From Hydrococcus rivularis NIES-593 (lineage in GTDB: Bacteria; Cyanobacteriota; Cyanobacteriia; Cyanobacteriales; Microcystaceae), in the NCBI RefSeq assembly GCF_001904635.1, contig NZ_MRCB01000003.1, forward strand, positions 179,958 through 243,957: 64,000 bases of DNA. The letters are read 5' to 3'. Shown in pieces: positions 49,392 to 60,167 of this stretch. Position 1 is the first letter of the stretch, and each line of letters opens with the position of its first letter. The notes below the pieces were generated by a model that was not told where the DNA came from, ran no database searches, and was given only the letters and a program-made list of their open reading frames with translations. The position numbers and the translations under genes were made by a program.

Positions 49392-50936
49392 TTAATATCC
49401 GCTTAAATAATAGGCATAGTCGGGAAATTTAATGGCTTGCAAAACTTTATGACTTGAAAAAATCATAAAAGCAAATGCACCGACTAGCAAACCAATCGCA
49501 GCCCTGTGGACATCGACAAGATTAGCGCAAAGATAACCAACGGTAAAATTGAGTGCAAGAGCGGGCAATAAAGCTTGCAATGCTTCCTTAGCCCGATTCA
49601 AACTAAACAGTAAAATTCCGTTGAACAATCCGATCGCAAAAAACAAATATCCAAAACAGCCCAAAAGCGTTTGTGATGTTTCTTTGGCTCCTAAATTAAG
49701 GGGTTTGAATCCACCAACAACCAATGTAAATGAGAAGATAAAAAACAGCACTGTCAAGAGGAGCGCTAATCCATAGAGATACCGTAATTTCTTGACAAAA
49801 GCGCGGCTTGTTATTGGAGTTAATCGTTTAGCGCGATCGTACCAATAACGAATAAATTTATAGCTCAAATATTCCACCCAAGGAACGAGCATTAGGAAAT
49901 TAAGCAGCGCTAAATCCATATCTCTTTGATAGTCGGAATTAATCGCAAAAATTAACCCTGAAGCCGGATCGATCGCCCAACCCGCTATTAAGCGATCGGC
50001 AAAAATAAAACTAAAATAACCGATTCCGTAGAAAAAATAAGGAGCCAGTAAATAAATAAGAGCGCTCAAATGGGGTAATTTGACATCAGCACTGCCATCA
50101 CAGGCATGTTTTCCCTTGTTAAAAGCGATCGCAACTAAAATAATAACTGCTGCCAAAGCAATCGAAGTCGTTGCAATTTGAGCCGCGATCGCGTCCATGC
50201 CCAAACGCACCCGAAATAGAAGAAATAGCAGGCTGAATCCGATCAGAACGAAAGCCTCGGCTTTAGAAAATAGAACCGAAAGCATCGCGATCAGCATCCA
50301 AAGCAAACTGAGCAATAAATAGTAAATAGCAGCCAAAATCAAATATTCATCGGCGACGAGACTGCGATAAAAACCAAACCAAAGTCCAACCAAACAAAAG
50401 AGAATGCTTGCGGCAGCACCTAAGTAGAAAATGGGCAGGCAAACTCGACGCGCTTGCAACGGCTCTCCCAAACCAATGTAGAATGCGCCTCGGCGGCTAA
50501 TCATCTGCACGAAACCGCCGCTGGTACATAGACTCGCCAACGTTGCCAGCGTAATCAGAGATGCTAGCCCAAGCGGCAGCGATCGCACTTTCCCCTCCAG
50601 TCCGATATACTCCAAAAGCAACGTTAGAATTAGCGGGATGGCATAGACAAAGCTGCGAGAGAACTGATCGATAAAAATCCCGATTTCTGAGATCGCCCGC
50701 TTCCAAAACCGCTGGCGCGCTTGCAAAGGCTTGGGAGAGGGAAAAGGGCTATGGCGCTCGTAGATATATTTGCCCAAACAGAGCGCATCAGGAAAATTAA
50801 ATTCTTTTTGAATAACGCGATCGGTGTAGCCCAAAGATTCAATAATGGCAGTCGCCTGCCAATAGTCCACCAGTTGGGGATTGATGTCCTCGACTGCCTC
50901 AAGCAATTCCTGTAACTTTTTCTCTGGCAAATTCAT
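49392..50936 (-). CDS. pelG: PelG-like polysaccharide transport membrane protein
   Basis: A 514-residue protein with about 12 predicted helices. It is divergent from the P. aeruginosa type but is placed by its position immediately after pelF and its MOP/flippase-like topology. The first 90 residues (for example KKLQELLEAVEDINPQLVDY) are soluble, an extension not present in the shorter known PelG. Helical stretches include LITLATLASLCTSGGFVQMI and YFFYGIGYFSFIFADRLIAG. Its start lies 38 nt inside the 3' end of pelF, so translation is probably coupled. It should carry the polymer across the cytoplasmic membrane. Another MATE-like exporter is the alternative. Confidence 0.65.
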   Translation of the reverse strand: MNLPEKKLQELLEAVEDINPQLVDYWQATAIIESLGYTDRVIQKEFNFPDALCLGKYIYERHSPFPSPKPLQARQRFWKRAISEIGIFIDQFSRSFVYAIPLILTLLLEYIGLEGKVRSLPLGLASLITLATLASLCTSGGFVQMISRRGAFYIGLGEPLQARRVCLPIFYLGAAASILFCLVGLWFGFYRSLVADEYLILAAIYYLLLSLLWMLIAMLSVLFSKAEAFVLIGFSLLFLLFRVRLGMDAIAAQIATTSIALAAVIILVAIAFNKGKHACDGSADVKLPHLSALIYLLAPYFFYGIGYFSFIFADRLIAGWAIDPASGLIFAINSDYQRDMDLALLNFLMLVPWVEYLSYKFIRYWYDRAKRLTPITSRAFVKKLRYLYGLALLLTVLFFIFSFTLVVGGFKPLNLGAKETSQTLLGCFGYLFFAIGLFNGILLFSLNRAKEALQALLPALALNFTVGYLCANLVDVHRAAIGLLVGAFAFMIFSSHKVLQAIKFPDYAYYLSGY

Positions 50937-52422
50937 TGGTTTCCTCGTCTGTCCTCAAACGCTCGATTAACTGGCCATAGGTTTTCAAATGTTCTTCGAG
51001 GAAGCGCTTCTCGGTAAACAACGCCAAAGCGCGATCGCGTGCCCGCCGACCATATTGCTCTCGCTTCTCCTTGGGGAGTTCCAGTAGCTTGAGAATGGCT
51101 TGGGCGAGTTCCTGCGGGCGGTGAGCTTGTACTAGCAATCCCGTATCGCCCAGCGCCTCGCTGACTCCGCCAACATCGGTAGAAACAATAGTCGCGCCGG
51201 AGAGCATCGCCTCGATCGCAGCATAGGGAAAGCCCTCAGAGATACTTGCCATGGCGACCACATCGGCTTCGCTGTAAACGCGCCAGGGTTCGTTAGTAAA
51301 CCCGGCAAAATTGATATTTTCCTCTAGCTTGTAGTCGCGCACCCGTTGCTGACATTCGGCAAAATACTCTTCGTCGGAGGCTTTCCCGTAGAAGCGAAAC
51401 TCCACGTTGGGAATTTTATCGCGAACGATCGCGGCGGCTTCGATCAAATCGAGTTGACCTTTGAGAGGAAAGATCAAGCCCATATTCATCACGAGCGGGC
51501 GTTCTTTCTCGACGCTTGGAGTTGGGTGAAATTTGTCGGGATCGGCTCCGTTGTAGATGACCTTAATTTTCTTGTCCGGCACGCCCCACCACTTTTCCCA
51601 ACGGGAATTGTACGCGCAAACCGGAGCAACGCGATCGGCAAAGTGATAGTTGAGTTTTACCACTGCCGCCATCACTCGATACATAAACAGGCAGACAAAA
51701 GGAGAATCGATGCTGCGATTGAGGTTGAGGTATTGCTCGCGGATATTGATCCCGTGTTCTGTCAGTAAATAGGGCGTACCCCGCTGCAATTTAGCGATAA
51801 CGCAGGGCAAACCACAAAAAGCGGCTGCCGACGAGTGAGTTATATCCGTTTCGGGGACGGGGAGGTGGATAGAAATCAGGAAATGGTACAACAAGCGCAT
51901 GACTTCCGTCAGTTCGGCGATCGTCAGGCGCTTGGGATCGTACTGCTGCTGCCAATCGGCAAGCGCCCATCGCCCAAAAGCCGACCACACCAGAGGCGAT
52001 TTCATAGTCTTGTGGTAGTCGTAGCGCAGAAAATATTCGTGGATCGATAGAAGCAAGCGTCCAAGCGCTTCCATATCCGACTTGCCAAAGAGAATGGCTT
52101 GCACAAAGCGATCGAACAGGGGAATAAACCGCTTCTCAATCGTCCGTTCTGTCGCCTTCGTTTTGCTCTCGATCGCCTTGGAAAAGGGAAAGCGCCAAGA
52201 GTATTCCACGGGATCTTCGATTCCCCACAAAGGCACTTTGACTACCTGGCGAACATTCGAGGATAGCTCGTAGCGCAGCGGCAGATAGGGATTGGCGACA
52301 AGGGCAAAGAGTTTGAAATCGACTTCGGGCATTCGCTGGGTGAGAACGTGACACCACGTACTCACCCCTCCTTTATGAAAGGGATAAGTGCCCTCTGTGG
52401 TCAATAGCACGCAAGGTTTCAT
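50899..52422 (-). CDS. pelF: PelF-type GT4 glycosyltransferase
   Basis: A 507-residue cytoplasmic GT4 enzyme. The N-terminal DUF3492 region begins MKPCVLLTTEGTYPFHKGGVSTWCHV, typical of PelF, and the nucleotide-sugar domain shows NAGLIFPLKGQLDL-like NMGLIFPLKGQLDLIEAA and the EX7E motif EGFPYAAIE. In Pseudomonas and Gram-positive Pel systems PelF polymerises UDP-linked GalNAc/GlcNAc. It lies between the REC-HlyD gene (about 90 nt upstream) and pelG (38-nt overlap). Confidence 0.85.
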   Translation of the reverse strand: MKPCVLLTTEGTYPFHKGGVSTWCHVLTQRMPEVDFKLFALVANPYLPLRYELSSNVRQVVKVPLWGIEDPVEYSWRFPFSKAIESKTKATERTIEKRFIPLFDRFVQAILFGKSDMEALGRLLLSIHEYFLRYDYHKTMKSPLVWSAFGRWALADWQQQYDPKRLTIAELTEVMRLLYHFLISIHLPVPETDITHSSAAAFCGLPCVIAKLQRGTPYLLTEHGINIREQYLNLNRSIDSPFVCLFMYRVMAAVVKLNYHFADRVAPVCAYNSRWEKWWGVPDKKIKVIYNGADPDKFHPTPSVEKERPLVMNMGLIFPLKGQLDLIEAAAIVRDKIPNVEFRFYGKASDEEYFAECQQRVRDYKLEENINFAGFTNEPWRVYSEADVVAMASISEGFPYAAIEAMLSGATIVSTDVGGVSEALGDTGLLVQAHRPQELAQAILKLLELPKEKREQYGRRARDRALALFTEKRFLEEHLKTYGQLIERLRTDEETNEFAREKVTGIA

Positions 52423-52514
52423 TATCAGTGATTAGTGATTAGTTATTGTTACCAGTTAGTCAGTTATTCCGCGAGCGGTCAATAGTTTATTTTTCACTGG
52501 TAGCTGGTAACTGC

Positions 52515-54317
52515 TTACTGTAAAAACTCGACGGTTGCTACTTGACCGATTAGCAAAGCTTGCTTGGGATTGGCAAATTGTATTTCTACTGCATGATTTA
52601 ATTCGCCATCGGGTAAGGGATCGATCGAGACGATCTTGCCTGTAAACTTTTGGGTGTTTTCGCCGACTCCAACTGCGATCGCGGCTGACTGTCCTGGATA
52701 GAGGGCGTTAATCAGGCGAGCGCTGACAGGAACTTCAACGGTTAGGTTAGATAATTGCGCCAATCCGATCAAGGGATTGCCCGTATAAATTTGCTCTCCG
52801 ACGGCGACTGGCAGTTCGATCGCAATGCCGTCGCTAGTGGCTTTCACGATAGTCCTTGTCTGGGGAGTTTGACTGGCAGATAGCTGAGACGTTTGTTTTC
52901 GCAGCAGTTCTAAGCGATCGGTTGCTTGAGCATATTCCAAGCGAGCGGTTTGGAGTTGTTGTTGCAGTTGTTTGAGTTTTTCCTGCTGCGCGTTGAGAGC
53001 CGAGCGAAGCTGGTAGCGAGATTTTTCTTGTCTGGCAGCTTTGAGGGCGGCCGTTGCTTGGGCGGCTTCCCGTGCTACCTGAAAATCGGCGCGGGCGACC
53101 TGAAGGTCTGCTTGAGCTTGCTCTAGTTGATCTTTGGCGATCGCGCCTTCTTGATAGAGTTCGGTAAAGCGATGGACTTTGGAGAGAGCGCGTTGATAGA
53201 TTGCCTGGGTTCGTTCTATCGAGTCCTGCCGTTGGGGTAAAGGAACGGTATCAACTTGGCTCTGGGCAAGAGAAACCTGCAATTCTGCCTCAGCGATTTG
53301 ACTGGCTAGGGGGATTTCAGTTCGAGAGATGCGATCGATTTCTTGGGTGAGTTCTAAGATACGCCCTCTAGCGGTTTGCTGTTGTTGTAAGGCGATCTGC
53401 TGCTGCTGTAGCGCCGCTTGTAGCTGCTGTTGCTTTTGTAAGAGCGCATTTTCTGCTTCCAAATTTTGCACGGCCAATAAGGGTTGGCCCGCTTTGACGG
53501 GTTGACCGATCTTAACGTAAATATTTTCTACCACTGAAGGAGTTGTCGCCGCGATCTTGAAAGTTCTAGCTGGTTTGATTTTTCCAGGAAATTTTGTATC
53601 GGCAAGGGTAGCGGCTTGTTGCGATAGGTTTAGGGAAGGTAAAGGCTGTCTGAAGAATTGACGCACCAGATAAATTCCTCCCGTCAAGCCAACTCCTACT
53701 ATTAGCATGGCAAGCACTTGCCACCAGCTAATTTCTTTGACGTTCGGGCGTTCGAGCGGTTCGTTTTCCTTGCGTTCGATCGCCCTTCGATTCTCTCTCT
53801 CAAGTAACTGGAGAGCAGAGCCATTAGAAGGAGCGCTTGTGGCTCCTAGCTCTAAGGAAAGTTTCTCGGCTAACTCGACAGTTTTTATGGTAGAAGTCAT
53901 GCCTTTAAAAGTCGGAACTACTTGGGCGTAGAGTCCCGGCCTTATGCGAGCATATCCCTTGTGAAGAAACCGAATCGCTTTTCGGAGTTCCTGAGCGGGG
54001 ATAGTCTTGAGCAGATAGCCCATCGCCCCGGCATGGAGCGCTTTAGCGACGTACTCGTCGTCGTCGTGGTTGCTGAGAACGAGAACTTTACAACTGGAAA
54101 AGCGCTGGCAGATGGTTTTGGTAGCGCTCACGCCATCTAGCTTAGGCATTTCCATATCCATGAGTACCACGTCGGGGTGCAGTGTCTTGACTTGCTCGAT
54201 CGCGCTGTAGCCATCTTTGGCAATGCCGACGATTTCTAAATCTGGCTCTGACTCCAACAGAGTTTTGAGCGCCTCTCGAAACATTTTCTGGTCGTCTACT
54301 ATAAGAATGCGAATCAT
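52515..54317 (-). CDS. Receiver domain fused to HlyD-type membrane-fusion protein
   Basis: A 600-residue fusion. Residues 1-125 are a NarL-type receiver with Asp8/Asp9, the phospho-acceptor Asp54 (VLMDMEMP), Ser82 and Lys104 (YLLKTIPAQE), all intact. The expected DNA-binding domain is absent. After a charged linker a single TM helix (about 199-219, WQVLAMLIVGVGLTGGIYLV) leads to an HlyD/MFP periplasmic adaptor (225-600): lipoyl half (NIYVKIGQPVKAGQPLLAVQ), a long Gln-rich coiled coil (about 280-490) and the second lipoyl half (GIAIELPVAVGEQIYTGNPL). The topology is consistent: receiver inside, adaptor outside. The open frame is unbroken across the joint. No partner histidine kinase or ABC exporter is in the window. 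Confidence 0.9.
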   Translation of the reverse strand: MIRILIVDDQKMFREALKTLLESEPDLEIVGIAKDGYSAIEQVKTLHPDVVLMDMEMPKLDGVSATKTICQRFSSCKVLVLSNHDDDEYVAKALHAGAMGYLLKTIPAQELRKAIRFLHKGYARIRPGLYAQVVPTFKGMTSTIKTVELAEKLSLELGATSAPSNGSALQLLERENRRAIERKENEPLERPNVKEISWWQVLAMLIVGVGLTGGIYLVRQFFRQPLPSLNLSQQAATLADTKFPGKIKPARTFKIAATTPSVVENIYVKIGQPVKAGQPLLAVQNLEAENALLQKQQQLQAALQQQQIALQQQQTARGRILELTQEIDRISRTEIPLASQIAEAELQVSLAQSQVDTVPLPQRQDSIERTQAIYQRALSKVHRFTELYQEGAIAKDQLEQAQADLQVARADFQVAREAAQATAALKAARQEKSRYQLRSALNAQQEKLKQLQQQLQTARLEYAQATDRLELLRKQTSQLSASQTPQTRTIVKATSDGIAIELPVAVGEQIYTGNPLIGLAQLSNLTVEVPVSARLINALYPGQSAAIAVGVGENTQKFTGKIVSIDPLPDGELNHAVEIQFANPKQALLIGQVATVEFLQ

Positions 54318-54380
54318 ATTATAGTGATTTTGAATTTTGCATTTTAGCGTTTGGATTAGGGAAGCTAAGCGATAAATTTT

Positions 54381-55802
54381 TCAAGCTGCTAAATGTTGCT
54401 CGACGGCGCTGACGAGCCGATCCGACCAGTAGCTGGCGAGTTCTAGTTCGGTGGCTTCTACCATGACTCGGATGACGGGTTCGGTGCCGGATGCGCGAAT
54501 CAAAATTCGTCCTTCCTCTCCCATCGCCGTTTCAGCTTGTTGGATTGTCTGTTGCAGGGGTTCGCAAGCTCTCCAATCCAAGCGACGATCGCGATCGCTG
54601 ACGCGGACGTTTTTGAGCAATTGAGGATAGGGAGCGAAGCTGCGATCGCGCAGTTCTCCGAGCAAAGTTCCCGACTGCCGCACCAGTGCAGCCAAATGTA
54701 GGGCACTCAGCAAGCCGTCGCCAGAAACGCCGTAATGCCGACAGAGGATATGTCCCGATTGCTCCCCGCCCAGCATGGCTCCCTGGCGGAGCATTTCTTC
54801 CCAGACGTAGCGATCGCCGACTGCGGTTCGGATCAGTTGACCGCCTAACCGTTGCCAAGCCCTCTCAAAACCCAAATTGGACATCACCGTCGCGATGGTC
54901 GTTTTTCCGGGCAATCGCCCCGCTTGCATTAGCTCCCGACCCCATAAATAGAGGATGTAATCGCCATTCACCACCCGTCCTCGTTCGTCTACTGCCATCA
55001 GGCGATCGGCATCACCATCGAAAGCCAGACCGAGATCGGCTTGAGTGCGCCCGACGGCAGCTTGCAAGAAATCCAGATGCGTCGCGCCGCAGTTAACATT
55101 GATGCGATTGCCATCGGGGCGATCGTGGAGACAGATGACCTCGGCACCCATTGCCTCAAAGAGTTTTGGGGCGAGATGAACCGCAGCACCCCAGGCTAAA
55201 TCGAGGACGATCCGCATGCCTGCCAAGCTTTCGCAGCAGGGGAAGGAAGCTTGTAAAGACTGAAAGTATTTATCTAATAACTCCGGTCGGTAATATTGCC
55301 GTCCCCAAGACTCAGAGACGGATTCTGAGAGCTTCCCTCGCAGTCCGGCTTCGATCTGGTTTTGTAGCTCGTCGGATAGTTTAGTTCCATCCACCCCAAA
55401 AAATTTGATGCCATTGTCTTCGGGAGGGTTGTGGCTTGCCGAGATAGCGACTCCCGCGATCGCGGGGGAGATACTGGTGAGATAGGCAACGGCAGGGGTG
55501 GGACACAACCCCACATGCCACACCTCCATTCCAGCTGAAGTTAGACCAGCCGAAAGCGCCATTGCCAGCATATCGCTGGAATTGCGAGAATCTTGACCGA
55601 CCACGATCGCTCCCGGTTGAGAATGGTAGGTTTTTAAGACTTGCCCCGCCCAAAAGCCGATTTGCAATGCCAGCGGTGCGGTCAAAAGTGCGCCCGCCTT
55701 GCCGCGAATGCCGTCGGTGCCAAATAAGGGCGAAGCGGGTAAGGACATGCCCTCCAGTCTCGTTTCTGTTGGGTCTTGCGTTGTCATAAAAGACGATGCC
55801 AT
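54381..55802 (-). CDS. glmM: Phosphoglucosamine mutase
   Basis: A 473-residue alpha-D-phosphohexomutase. The N-terminus [14 protein letters not shown], the phosphoserine loop [18 protein letters not shown], the metal loop [12 protein letters not shown] and the C-terminal phosphate-binding loop [15 protein letters not shown] are intact. It converts glucosamine-6-phosphate to glucosamine-1-phosphate for UDP-GlcNAc. It is 20 nt downstream of the RTX gene and 63 nt upstream of the REC-HlyD gene, so it appears to be part of the same transcription unit. GlmM is essential in all bacteria, so it may also be the housekeeping copy. Confidence 0.93.
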   Translation of the reverse strand: MASSFMTTQDPTETRLEGMSLPASPLFGTDGIRGKAGALLTAPLALQIGFWAGQVLKTYHSQPGAIVVGQDSRNSSDMLAMALSAGLTSAGMEVWHVGLCPTPAVAYLTSISPAIAGVAISASHNPPEDNGIKFFGVDGTKLSDELQNQIEAGLRGKLSESVSESWGRQYYRPELLDKYFQSLQASFPCCESLAGMRIVLDLAWGAAVHLAPKLFEAMGAEVICLHDRPDGNRINVNCGATHLDFLQAAVGRTQADLGLAFDGDADRLMAVDERGRVVNGDYILYLWGRELMQAGRLPGKTTIATVMSNLGFERAWQRLGGQLIRTAVGDRYVWEEMLRQGAMLGGEQSGHILCRHYGVSGDGLLSALHLAALVRQSGTLLGELRDRSFAPYPQLLKNVRVSDRDRRLDWRACEPLQQTIQQAETAMGEEGRILIRASGTEPVIRVMVEATELELASYWSDRLVSAVEQHLAA

Positions 55803-55822
55803 CGAGAAAATCCTCCCAAGTA

Positions 55823-58800
55823 CTAAACGAAACTAAAAGCGCTGCTATTGAGATTTAGGTTGCTAACCCCTTGTACGATGCCAATCAGTTCGTCCTGTCC
55901 CGAAGTCTTTAAGAAGATAGCCGTCCCGCTAGGCAAACCGCTGGGAGAAGCACTCAGGTTATAGTTAGAAGCATTCCCGCGAAGTTGGATCGTATCTCCC
56001 TGAGTAGCCGAGAAATCAACGATTCGAGCATAATCGGCTAAACCGCGATCGCCGTCGTTGCCGTCGTCGTAATAAACTCGATCCCACTCTCCTAGAACAA
56101 AGCGATCGCTGCCTTGGTTGCCTCTGAGAATATCTATCTCGCCCCTACCTGCGGTCGATTGACTGGGATCGACCCCAATCAGTACGTCGCGTCCGCCGCC
56201 ACCTTGGAGAGAGTCATTGCCTGCCCCGCCAAAGAGAACATCATCTCCCCCGTTGCCGGCGAGCGTGTCATTTCCGCCCAAACCGTAGATAATGTCTCGA
56301 CCTGCGGTGCCTGAAAGGGAATTGTTGCTAGCCGTTCCATTGATGACCTTGCCGACTGGGTTGACGGTGACACTAAAGGTATCGTCAACGGTTTTGCCGC
56401 CAGATGTGCCGCGAATGGTAATGTTTGAAGTGCCAAATCGATTGGGTTGGTAATCTAAGGTAAGGGTATTATTGGCGATCGCGGCAGTAACTAAGCTGGG
56501 ATTCGTATTAGTCAGAACGGTTTTCGCGATCGCGGCAGGATCGTTATCGATATCGGTAAAGACGTTACTGAGATCGATGCTGGTGTTGGGTGCATCTTGG
56601 TTGGCACTGACATCGGCAATCGGATTGGCGACGATAGGTGCATCATCGACGGGATTGACGGTAACGATAAAGGTGTCATCGACGATCGAACCATTAGATG
56701 TACCGCGAATGGTAATTTCTGCGGTGCCAAAGCGATCGGGTTGATAATCTAGAACCAGATTATTATCGGCGATCGTAGCAGCGACTAAATCGCTATTGCT
56801 GTTGGCAAAGATGGTTTTCTCAATGGCTGCCGGGGGGCTGCTACCGTCGCTAAAGACGTTACTGAGATCGATAACGGTATTGGCTGCATCTTCATCAACT
56901 GCAACATCGGCGATGGGATTGGCAACGGACAGGGGACTTGCAACCGTTGGAGACAAGCTGACGCGCCCTGTATGTTGCTTGACGGTATTGAATCGCATTC
57001 TCAGGATTTCTCCATTGAGAGTCCAACTGCTTGCCCCTTCGATGGAATAATTTCTTCCATTAGCAGCTTTCAAATCGAGGACGACTTCACCTTCGCCAAC
57101 GAAGGTAAACTCTAAATCGGTGCCATTTCCCGTCAAAGACAACAATTCAGCCCGCATGGGCAAGTTAGTAATCCGCGTGACATCATCGGGTGTCGCACCC
57201 AAATTGATAGTAAATTCGCCGCCATTTTTGGGAAGAAATACCGTATCTCTGTCGTAGGCATACCAATTGTTTACACTTTGAATGGATTGGTTATTACTAA
57301 CGTTGAGCGAAAATTTTCCCACATCATTGGAAGCGACTCTCGCAGTAATAGTATTGCCAGCATTGTTAATAAATAACTGAGATTGCTCGAAGGTTTTGAT
57401 GCGCTGATGGAGATCGGCAAAAGTAACAAATTCTGTGTTGTCGTTGTATGCCCTAGCGATAAAATTGGTAAACATTTCCTTGGTATAACCAGGCTCGGCT
57501 AAAGTAGGACCATAGTCATGCCAAGGAAAGAGAACGATCGGTTGGGCAGCTTTGTTAATTATCTCTGCATATTCTTGCGCCCAAACTGCCTCGGCTTGTT
57601 GTGCCGTTAATTGTCTAAATCCAATTAAGGAAAAATCGAAAGACATGTTGGGAGCGAAATAGACATAATCATCTTCCGGAAACATGAATCCAAATGCCCC
57701 TGGATATCCCGCACCAACGCTTGCATATCCACCCGTTACATAGGAAAGATATTTTCTTAATTCTTCACTGACGGCAATTCCTTCCGGTTGACCGGGAATT
57801 GCCGCACCAATAACTTGAAAACCCGGAACGTATTTTCCTAATTCTTGCTCGATAACTAATTTGGATTGATTGAATTCAAATTCTAATTGAGCGGGAGTTA
57901 AAACATTGGTATCGTTAGGAGGCGTATAGTCGAATTGCAGATGAGTATAAGAGTGAGTTCCGATTTCATTGCCCAGAGCAATATAATCTCGGTATAAGGG
58001 ACCAGAAACCGTCCAATCCGTAACGGCTCCTTGGTTTGGTCTATTCCCAACATTGATGTAATAAGAACCGACAAAATTATAGTTATTCTTCCACTCAGCA
58101 ATGATGTCGTACAGTGGAACATTTACGCGAGGAACTTGATCGATATACTGCGACTGATCCATGTCATTTCGGGAGAGAAAAATACTTGCATCCCGACTCA
58201 TATTCAGTCGAACGGTTGGCTGGTTATTAGAAATAACCCATTGCAGTGCTTGCCAAACTAAATTATTATCTCCGAGAAATCCTTCAGTCGCAAAATGAAC
58301 GTTTCTACCGCCTGTTTGCGTTGCTAAAATGGCATTATAACTCTGACCGTTTGCTTCAAAATCTGCCAAAACGATGGGTTGTTTGTTGTCGCCAGTAATT
58401 CCGTCGCCATAGGCGTTAAAAAATATGCCATTATAGGCACGAATTGGCTCGTTAGAGGCATAATTCTGCATTACCGGATGGGTAATATCCTCAGCTCTGA
58501 GAGTACCATTAATGGGACCGCCGCCCGTAGTACGAGTGACATCTAAAAGCTGCTTCATGCGAATGTAGGAATCGCCCGGTAAAGCATTATTATTTTCGTC
58601 ATTGCTTAGGAAATCTCCGGCAGTAATAATGCCGATATTGTATTTATAAACCGCGTCGAGTAGAGTATCTGTAATTGCGCCCAGTTGGCTAGTTTTAACG
58701 TTGCGAAAAGAGGGAAAGATTATAGCATCATAATTGACCAGATTATTGATATTGGTCAGATCGTTTTCTGTAATAATGTCAAAGGGAATCCCTGCCATCA

Positions 58801-59992
58801 TCGCCTGGTATTGCATGGACATGAATAGCTGGGTATATGCCTTTTTATCAAAAAAGTTATTAGCAGTTGTTTCAGAAAAAACAATGGCGACTTTTTTACT
58901 AAAGTCAGTTCTCTGCGGTAAATTGGTTTTAATCGTATAGGGGGCGGCAGAATAATCTGATGGTAAGAATACCTGATTATTAATATCGGCTAAAATATCG
59001 ATCGCGCTATTGGGAGAAACTCCTTGCAACTGCGAGATGGGAACGGCAAATTCAACGATTTGATTGTTATTGCCAAAAGCATAATTTAAAGGGATGCCAG
59101 CAATCGTATCTCCAACCGGAATTTCTCCGTCTGCACCCGTATAAAGATAGGGTTGATTATCGGTGAAAAAATTGACGTTATATTCTGCACCGCCGGCAAA
59201 ACCAAATATTTGATAGCCCGTACTTGTATTGCGGTCGGTATTTAGCCAAATAGTCGTTCCAGTAGCAATTTGAGTACTATCTGATTTAATCGCAAATATA
59301 TAGGCATTGCCTGCATATTTGCCATAAATTTCATATCCTGGTTGTCCCGTTCCTGGAACTGCATCTAAGCGGAAAAAGTTTGTCCAGTCGCTTAAGTTTC
59401 CATCGAGAGTAATATTGCCAAAACTTGCCGCAAGTTCTACCGTTCTCGTTTGTCCGTTAATGGTAACAGTAGTCGTATCATTTTCGGTTTTTAGAGCGTT
59501 AAGTTCCGAGTCAGATAGAGATTTTCCTTGAACAATTGCCGCAAAAATTGCTCCTTCATCTCCCGCCGAATCTGTAGGATTAATTTGAGAATCAATAAAA
59601 TGACCGATTTCTTCTAGAAGAACGCTTTCAATAGAATCTAAATTACCAGCATTGGCAATTAAAAATTCCTGCGATAAATAGATAACATTATCGACGCGAT
59701 CGAAAGCTCCTTTGCCGCCATTAATTTGCGTAGACGAAACAATTTTAATCTCTGGTAAATTGTTACCGCTTACTAAGTTTTTTAGTAATGCTTTAGCGCG
59801 ATCGCGATCCCAAGCATTGCCAAAAGCAAGACTCATTTTTTCAAGAAAAGTAGAGTGCAAGGTACTCCGCTGTGAGACGGCGGAGCCTGCTTGCACTTCG
59901 TCATTACTCAAAAATTTAAGTTTTTCTAAGGCGCTCGGTAAAACTGTAGTCAATGCTGATTCGATTGATTCTAACAGCCAATAATTAGACAT
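55823..59992 (-). CDS. Large RTX cell-surface protein with PelA-like deacetylase region
   Basis: A 1389-residue secreted multidomain protein. In order: a metallopeptidase-like cyanobacterial N-terminal module (1-185, with the degenerate [10 protein letters not shown]), a CBM9/DOMON-like beta domain (about 190-355), a Rossmann-like domain (about 365-590), a polysaccharide-deacetylase-like region (about 595-870) with NDMDQ and GTHSYTH (His680, His684) and a later FPWHDYGP, beta-sandwich and two cadherin-like repeats (about 1020-1115, 1120-1215), and calcium-binding RTX repeats ([18 protein letters not shown], about 1239-1273). The Rossmann plus deacetylase pairing and its place beside pelF/pelG resemble PelA, but no PelA hydrolase domain is seen. 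RTX repeats suggest type I secretion. A palindromic repeat is inserted in frame at residues 31-48. Confidence 0.8.
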   Translation of the reverse strand: MSNYWLLESIESALTTVLPSALEKLKFLSNDEVQAGSAVSQRSTLHSTFLEKMSLAFGNAWDRDRAKALLKNLVSGNNLPEIKIVSSTQINGGKGAFDRVDNVIYLSQEFLIANAGNLDSIESVLLEEIGHFIDSQINPTDSAGDEGAIFAAIVQGKSLSDSELNALKTENDTTTVTINGQTRTVELAASFGNITLDGNLSDWTNFFRLDAVPGTGQPGYEIYGKYAGNAYIFAIKSDSTQIATGTTIWLNTDRNTSTGYQIFGFAGGAEYNVNFFTDNQPYLYTGADGEIPVGDTIAGIPLNYAFGNNNQIVEFAVPISQLQGVSPNSAIDILADINNQVFLPSDYSAAPYTIKTNLPQRTDFSKKVAIVFSETTANNFFDKKAYTQLFMSMQYQAMMAGIPFDIITENDLTNINNLVNYDAIIFPSFRNVKTSQLGAITDTLLDAVYKYNIGIITAGDFLSNDENNNALPGDSYIRMKQLLDVTRTTGGGPINGTLRAEDITHPVMQNYASNEPIRAYNGIFFNAYGDGITGDNKQPIVLADFEANGQSYNAILATQTGGRNVHFATEGFLGDNNLVWQALQWVISNNQPTVRLNMSRDASIFLSRNDMDQSQYIDQVPRVNVPLYDIIAEWKNNYNFVGSYYINVGNRPNQGAVTDWTVSGPLYRDYIALGNEIGTHSYTHLQFDYTPPNDTNVLTPAQLEFEFNQSKLVIEQELGKYVPGFQVIGAAIPGQPEGIAVSEELRKYLSYVTGGYASVGAGYPGAFGFMFPEDDYVYFAPNMSFDFSLIGFRQLTAQQAEAVWAQEYAEIINKAAQPIVLFPWHDYGPTLAEPGYTKEMFTNFIARAYNDNTEFVTFADLHQRIKTFEQSQLFINNAGNTITARVASNDVGKFSLNVSNNQSIQSVNNWYAYDRDTVFLPKNGGEFTINLGATPDDVTRITNLPMRAELLSLTGNGTDLEFTFVGEGEVVLDLKAANGRNYSIEGASSWTLNGEILRMRFNTVKQHTGRVSLSPTVASPLSVANPIADVAVDEDAANTVIDLSNVFSDGSSPPAAIEKTIFANSNSDLVAATIADNNLVLDYQPDRFGTAEITIRGTSNGSIVDDTFIVTVNPVDDAPIVANPIADVSANQDAPNTSIDLSNVFTDIDNDPAAIAKTVLTNTNPSLVTAAIANNTLTLDYQPNRFGTSNITIRGTSGGKTVDDTFSVTVNPVGKVINGTASNNSLSGTAGRDIIYGLGGNDTLAGNGGDDVLFGGAGNDSLQGGGGRDVLIGVDPSQSTAGRGEIDILRGNQGSDRFVLGEWDRVYYDDGNDGDRGLADYARIVDFSATQGDTIQLRGNASNYNLSASPSGLPSGTAIFLKTSGQDELIGIVQGVSNLNLNSSAFSFV
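59855..59902. repeat. Palindromic repeat inserted in frame in the RTX gene
   Basis: A 48-bp (16-codon) element related to the copies at 21866 and 30383. GTGCAAG and CTTGCAC are the outer arms, with CTCCGC/GCGGAG inside. It encodes residues 31-46 ([16 protein letters not shown]), and the flanking coding sequence ([22 protein letters not shown]) continues normally on each side. No stop is introduced. Confidence 0.85.
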
Positions 59993-60167
59993 TATTGCTC
60001 CTTTTTATCTAATAAACTAAAAATTTTAATTGAGAGAATTAAACATAGATTCTAGAACTCCTAACTATTCCAAGATTGCTCGAAGTAAGGAGTAAGAAAA
60101 ACTATTGGTTTTCAGAAAAATAATTTTTAGGTTGAAGGGCTAGGAAAACAACAGATAACTCGTTAGA

